A DNA stretch of 64,000 nucleotides from Streptomyces sp. Root1304 (GTDB lineage Bacteria > Actinomycetota > Actinomycetes > Streptomycetales > Streptomycetaceae): NCBI RefSeq assembly GCF_001426405.1, contig NZ_LMEP01000001.1, positions 373,241 to 437,240 on the forward strand, in the 5' to 3' direction. Position numbers and translations under genes: made by a program. Position 1 is the stretch's first letter, and the number at the start of each line of letters is the position of its first letter. Below are positions 61,363 through 64,000 of the stretch, piece by piece. A model generated the notes under the pieces. The model did not search any database and was not told the DNA's origin. It was given only the letters and a program-made list of their open reading frames with translations.

Positions 61363-61385
61363 TTGTCAGTGCCTCCCCCTACCGT
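61363..61385 (+). promoter_or_regulatory. Perfect RecA-independent DNA-damage promoter (PafBC-type)
   Basis: TTGTCAGTG (61363-61371), 8 bp (61372-61379), TACCGT (61380-61385) fit the TTGTCRGTG-N8-TANNNT consensus exactly. The -10 ends 7 bp before the ATG at 61393, so the SWIM transcript should be leaderless. Confidence 0.85.
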
Positions 61386-61392
61386 CGAGGAC

Positions 61393-62742
61393 ATGAATGC
61401 CATGGGGGTGCGCTGGACCGCCGAGCAGGTGCTTGCACTGGCTCCTGACGAGGCGTCGCGCAGAGCGGGAAGCAAGCTGGGCACGGCCGGGCCGTGGTCC
61501 GGGACCGGGCGTGCCGAGGGTGCCGTCTGGGGCCTGTGCAAGGGCAGCGGCCGCACGCCGTACCGGACGGTCGTCGACACCACGGGACCGGCGTACCACT
61601 GCAGTTGCCCGAGCCGGAAGTTCCCCTGCAAGCACGCGCTCGGACTGCTGCTGCTCCAGGCCTCGGAGGCGACGGCGGCCGAGGAGGCCACCGCGCCCGA
61701 CTGGGCCGGGACGTGGCTCGAAGGACGTCGCGGGCGCGCCGCGAGCGCGGCGGCCCGCCGGGCCGAGGGCGGCGGGGCCGAAGCCCCGGCGGACCCGGAG
61801 GCGGCGCGCCGCAGGGCCGAGCGCAGGGCGGCCCGGATCACCTCGGGCGCCCAGGAGCTGGAGCAGCGGCTCGCCGATCTGCTGCGCGGAGGGCTGGCGT
61901 CGGCGGAGCGTTCGGGGTACGGCCTGTGGGAGGAGACGGCGGCGCGCATGGTGGACGCCCAGGCGCCGGGCCTCGCGGGCCGGGTGCGGGAGCTGGGGGC
62001 GATACCGGGCTCGGGCCCCGGCTGGCCGGTACGGCTTCTCGAGGAGTGCGCGCTGACCCATCTGCTCGACCGCGCCTGGCTGGGCGCCGAACGGCTGCCG
62101 TCGGCGTTCGCGACGACGGTACGGACCCGGGTGGGCCTCGCGGCCCCCGCCGACGGCCCGGCGGTCCGCGACCGGTGGCACGTCCTCGCGCAGTACGACG
62201 CGGGCGACGCCCGGCTGACCACCCGGCGCATCTGGCTGCACGGCACGACGACCGGGCGCACCGCGCTCCTGCTGTCGTACGGGGCGGCCGGCCGCGCACC
62301 CCAACTGGCGCTCCCGGTGGGCGCGGTGCTCGACGGGGAGCTGACGCCGTACGCGGGCTCCGGCCGGCTGCGGGCCGAGCCGGGCGAGCGGTTCGTGCCG
62401 GTCGCCTCGTCCGCCGCGCCACCGCCGGGCGGCCCGGTGGGCGCGGCGCTCGACGCGTACGGGCGGGCGCTGCGGGAGGACCCGTGGCTGGACTCCTGGC
62501 CGGTGACCCTGAGCGGGGTCGTGCCCACGCGCGCGGAGTACGGCTGGCAGCTCGCCGACGCGAACGGCCGCGAGGCACTACCCCTGACGCCCGCCGCCCA
62601 GTCCCGGCCGGGCCTCTGGCGCCTCGTCGCCCTGTCGGGCGGCGGCCCGCTGACGGTCTTCGGCGAGTGCGGGCACCGGGGATTCACACCACTCGCGGCG
62701 TGGGCTCCGGAGGCGCCGGACGAGACGGTTCCTCTCATATGA
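61393..62742 (+). CDS. SWIM zinc finger protein
   Basis: The 449-residue protein has the SWIM motif CSC-x6-CKH (Cys70, Cys72, Cys79, His81 in YHCSCPSRKFPCKH). The rest is helical at first, then beta-rich (WHVLAQYDAGD, LLLSYGAAGR). SWIM domains bind DNA or proteins. I chose ATG 61393 because it lies 7 bp after the -10 box. The stop overlaps an in-frame ATG (62739) of the next gene. Homologues sit beside DUF5691 genes in Streptomyces. Confidence 0.88.
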   Translation: MNAMGVRWTAEQVLALAPDEASRRAGSKLGTAGPWSGTGRAEGAVWGLCKGSGRTPYRTVVDTTGPAYHCSCPSRKFPCKHALGLLLLQASEATAAEEATAPDWAGTWLEGRRGRAASAAARRAEGGGAEAPADPEAARRRAERRAARITSGAQELEQRLADLLRGGLASAERSGYGLWEETAARMVDAQAPGLAGRVRELGAIPGSGPGWPVRLLEECALTHLLDRAWLGAERLPSAFATTVRTRVGLAAPADGPAVRDRWHVLAQYDAGDARLTTRRIWLHGTTTGRTALLLSYGAAGRAPQLALPVGAVLDGELTPYAGSGRLRAEPGERFVPVASSAAPPPGGPVGAALDAYGRALREDPWLDSWPVTLSGVVPTRAEYGWQLADANGREALPLTPAAQSRPGLWRLVALSGGGPLTVFGECGHRGFTPLAAWAPEAPDETVPLI

Positions 62743-62897
62743 CCGCTGGGACCAGTAGGACTGCTGGGACCAGTGGGACTGCTGGGGCCACCGGCACCAC
62801 TGGCACCACCAGCACTACCAGCACCACCAGCACCACTGGGACCACCCGGACCGCTACGACCGACCACCACCGCCCGCCGACCGACCGGAGGACCTCG
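62743..62897. repeat. Thr/Gly/Ser-coding trinucleotide-rich tract
   Basis: ACC/AGC/GGC/ACT triplets repeat irregularly (GGGACCAGT and ACCACCAGCAC recur). The tract is open in the frame of the DUF5691 gene from an ATG at 62739 that overlaps the SWIM stop, so it may code for a 53-residue Thr-rich extension or be an untranslated spacer. Confidence 0.6.
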
Positions 62898-64000
62898 ATG
62901 GAAACGGACCCGAAGACCCCCGACGGCATGCTTCTCACCGCGGACGCCGACGCGGACACGGGCTCAGGCGCGAGCACAGGCGCAGACGTCGGAACGGACG
63001 AGGCCGGCGTCTGGGAGGAGCTCGTCACCTCGGCGCTGCTCGGCACGGACCGGCGCACGCCCACCGGCGTGGCCGGTTTCGGCGCGGTGCCCGGCGCCGA
63101 CCTGCCGGGGGCCCTGCTCGACGCCGCCGCGCTGCACACCGTACGGCGCAGGGCGGGCCTGCGCCCCGGACCCGCCGCACCGCCGCCGGAGCCCGCGCCC
63201 GAGGACCCTCGCGGTCTCCTGCCCGAGGCGGCGAGGCGGCGGCTGGACCAGCTGCTCGCCGGCCGGGCCGCACCCTCCCCGGCCGGCCGGCGCGGTTCCG
63301 CTCCCGACCTCGCCGAACTGCTCCCCCAGTGGCTGACGCTCGCCAACCGGCACGGCTACAAGGCGCCGTCCGCCTCCCTTCCCGCCCTCCTCGACGCGGC
63401 CCGCGCCCGTACCGATCTGCGCCCCCAGGCCCTTCGGCTGGCGGGGCCGCGCGGTCTGTGGCTGGCCCGGCTCAACCCCGAGTGGCGGTTCGCGCTGCGG
63501 GGTGCGGGTGCGGGAGGCGCGCTCCCGGACCTCGGGGACCCGGAGGGCGTACGCACCCTGTGGGACGAGGGCCTGTTCGCCGAGCGGGTCGCCCTGCTCG
63601 CGGCCGTGCGCGCCGAGGACCCGGCCGCCGGACTCGCCCTGCTCGCGTCCACCTGGTCCGCCGAGCGGGCGGAGGACCGGCTGATGTTCCTGGACTCGCT
63701 GCGGGGCGGGCTCTCCGACGCGGACGAGGAGTTCCTGGAGGCGGCCCTCGGCGACCGCAGCCGCAACGTCCGTACCACCGCCGCCGAACTTTTGTCCGCC
63801 CTGCCGGCCTCGGCCCTCGCCGGCCGGATGGCCGACCGCGCCGTCTCGTGCGTAGGCCTCGACCGAACCGCGCCGTCGCCGGCGGTCACCGTCGAGGCCC
63901 CGCACGAGTGCGACACGGCCATGCAACGGGACGGGCTGGTCGCGACGCCCCCGGCGGGGCGCGGCGAGCGGTCCTGGTGGCTCGGCCAGCTCGTCGAGGC
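62898..64000 (+). CDS. DUF5691 family protein (C-terminus beyond the window)
   Basis: About 367 residues are visible. WEELVTSALLGTDRRTP opens the conserved part, followed by LLPQWLTLANRHGYKAP and RGLWLARLNPEWRF. The helical repeat-like region is AERVALLAAVRAEDPAAGLALLASTW and RLMFLDSLRGGLSDADEEFL. GGAGG 7 bp before the ATG at 62898 supports that start; 62739 is an alternative coupled to the SWIM stop. It belongs to the SWIM operon. Confidence 0.8.
   Translation, partial: METDPKTPDGMLLTADADADTGSGASTGADVGTDEAGVWEELVTSALLGTDRRTPTGVAGFGAVPGADLPGALLDAAALHTVRRRAGLRPGPAAPPPEPAPEDPRGLLPEAARRRLDQLLAGRAAPSPAGRRGSAPDLAELLPQWLTLANRHGYKAPSASLPALLDAARARTDLRPQALRLAGPRGLWLARLNPEWRFALRGAGAGGALPDLGDPEGVRTLWDEGLFAERVALLAAVRAEDPAAGLALLASTWSAERAEDRLMFLDSLRGGLSDADEEFLEAALGDRSRNVRTTAAELLSALPASALAGRMADRAVSCVGLDRTAPSPAVTVEAPHECDTAMQRDGLVATPPAGRGERSWWLGQLVE

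Overview
The window is about 72% G+C chromosomal DNA with GTG starts, dense codirectional gene pairs, leaderless-looking promoters and long GC-rich hairpin terminators. Its content and order (sdhCDAB, DprE1/DprE2, trpS, glyA, rocD, mdh, folD-DUF3017, purH-purN, a DUF6350 protein, sucCD) match the conserved chromosome core of Streptomyces. I see no tRNA, rRNA, IS element, prophage, attachment site or CRISPR array. Central carbon and nucleotide metabolism is mixed with regulators, envelope proteins and several actinobacterial gene sets of unknown role.

Layout. 1-7.4 kb: DUF4328 membrane protein (cut by the edge), GH20 hexosaminidase lipoprotein, a divergent UraD-like protein, the succinate dehydrogenase operon with a clear terminator, and a small membrane protein. 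7.4-12 kb: a MarR/MFS divergent pair with a three-site operator, an alpha/beta hydrolase, and a TetR-controlled three-gene operon with two palindromic operators around its promoter. 12-17.5 kb: an orphan oligopeptide-binding protein, a membrane metallophosphoesterase, a D,D-carboxypeptidase-like protein and a BrkB-type protein. 17.5-21.4 kb: a decaprenyl-phosphoryl-arabinose-type set (UbiA phosphoribosyltransferase, PAP2 phosphatase, DprE1, DprE2). 21.4-29.2 kb: 2'-5' RNA ligase-like protein, trpS, glyA, rocD, a glutathionylspermidine-synthase-like ligase and lipoproteins. 29.2-32.1 kb: a MocR regulator divergent from an AhpD-like protein and a PEP mutase/isocitrate lyase-like protein. 32.2-35.4 kb: an unassigned three-gene operon in which two proteins share a short GNVT-x-G-x-HNTVT motif. 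35.5-42 kb: mdh, an HTH/DUF2690 protein, folD-DUF3017 and membrane proteins. 42-46.8 kb: FHA protein, Ser/Thr kinase and secreted Cys-rich proteins. 46.8-55.3 kb: purNH, a DUF6350 protein, an HTH-ECF-membrane fusion and sucCD.

55.8-64 kb holds two divergent operons, MoxR AAA ATPase-DUF5682-VWA (leftward) and SWIM zinc finger-DUF5691 (rightward), separated by an MmpS-like lipoprotein gene. Both operons carry the element TTGTCAGTG upstream. For the SWIM operon it forms a perfect match to the RecA-independent DNA-damage promoter (TTGTCRGTG-N8-TANNNT) that PafBC controls in mycobacteria. The match predicts that this chaperone-like system is DNA-damage inducible. This locus and the GNVT-motif operon are the best candidates here for under-described systems.
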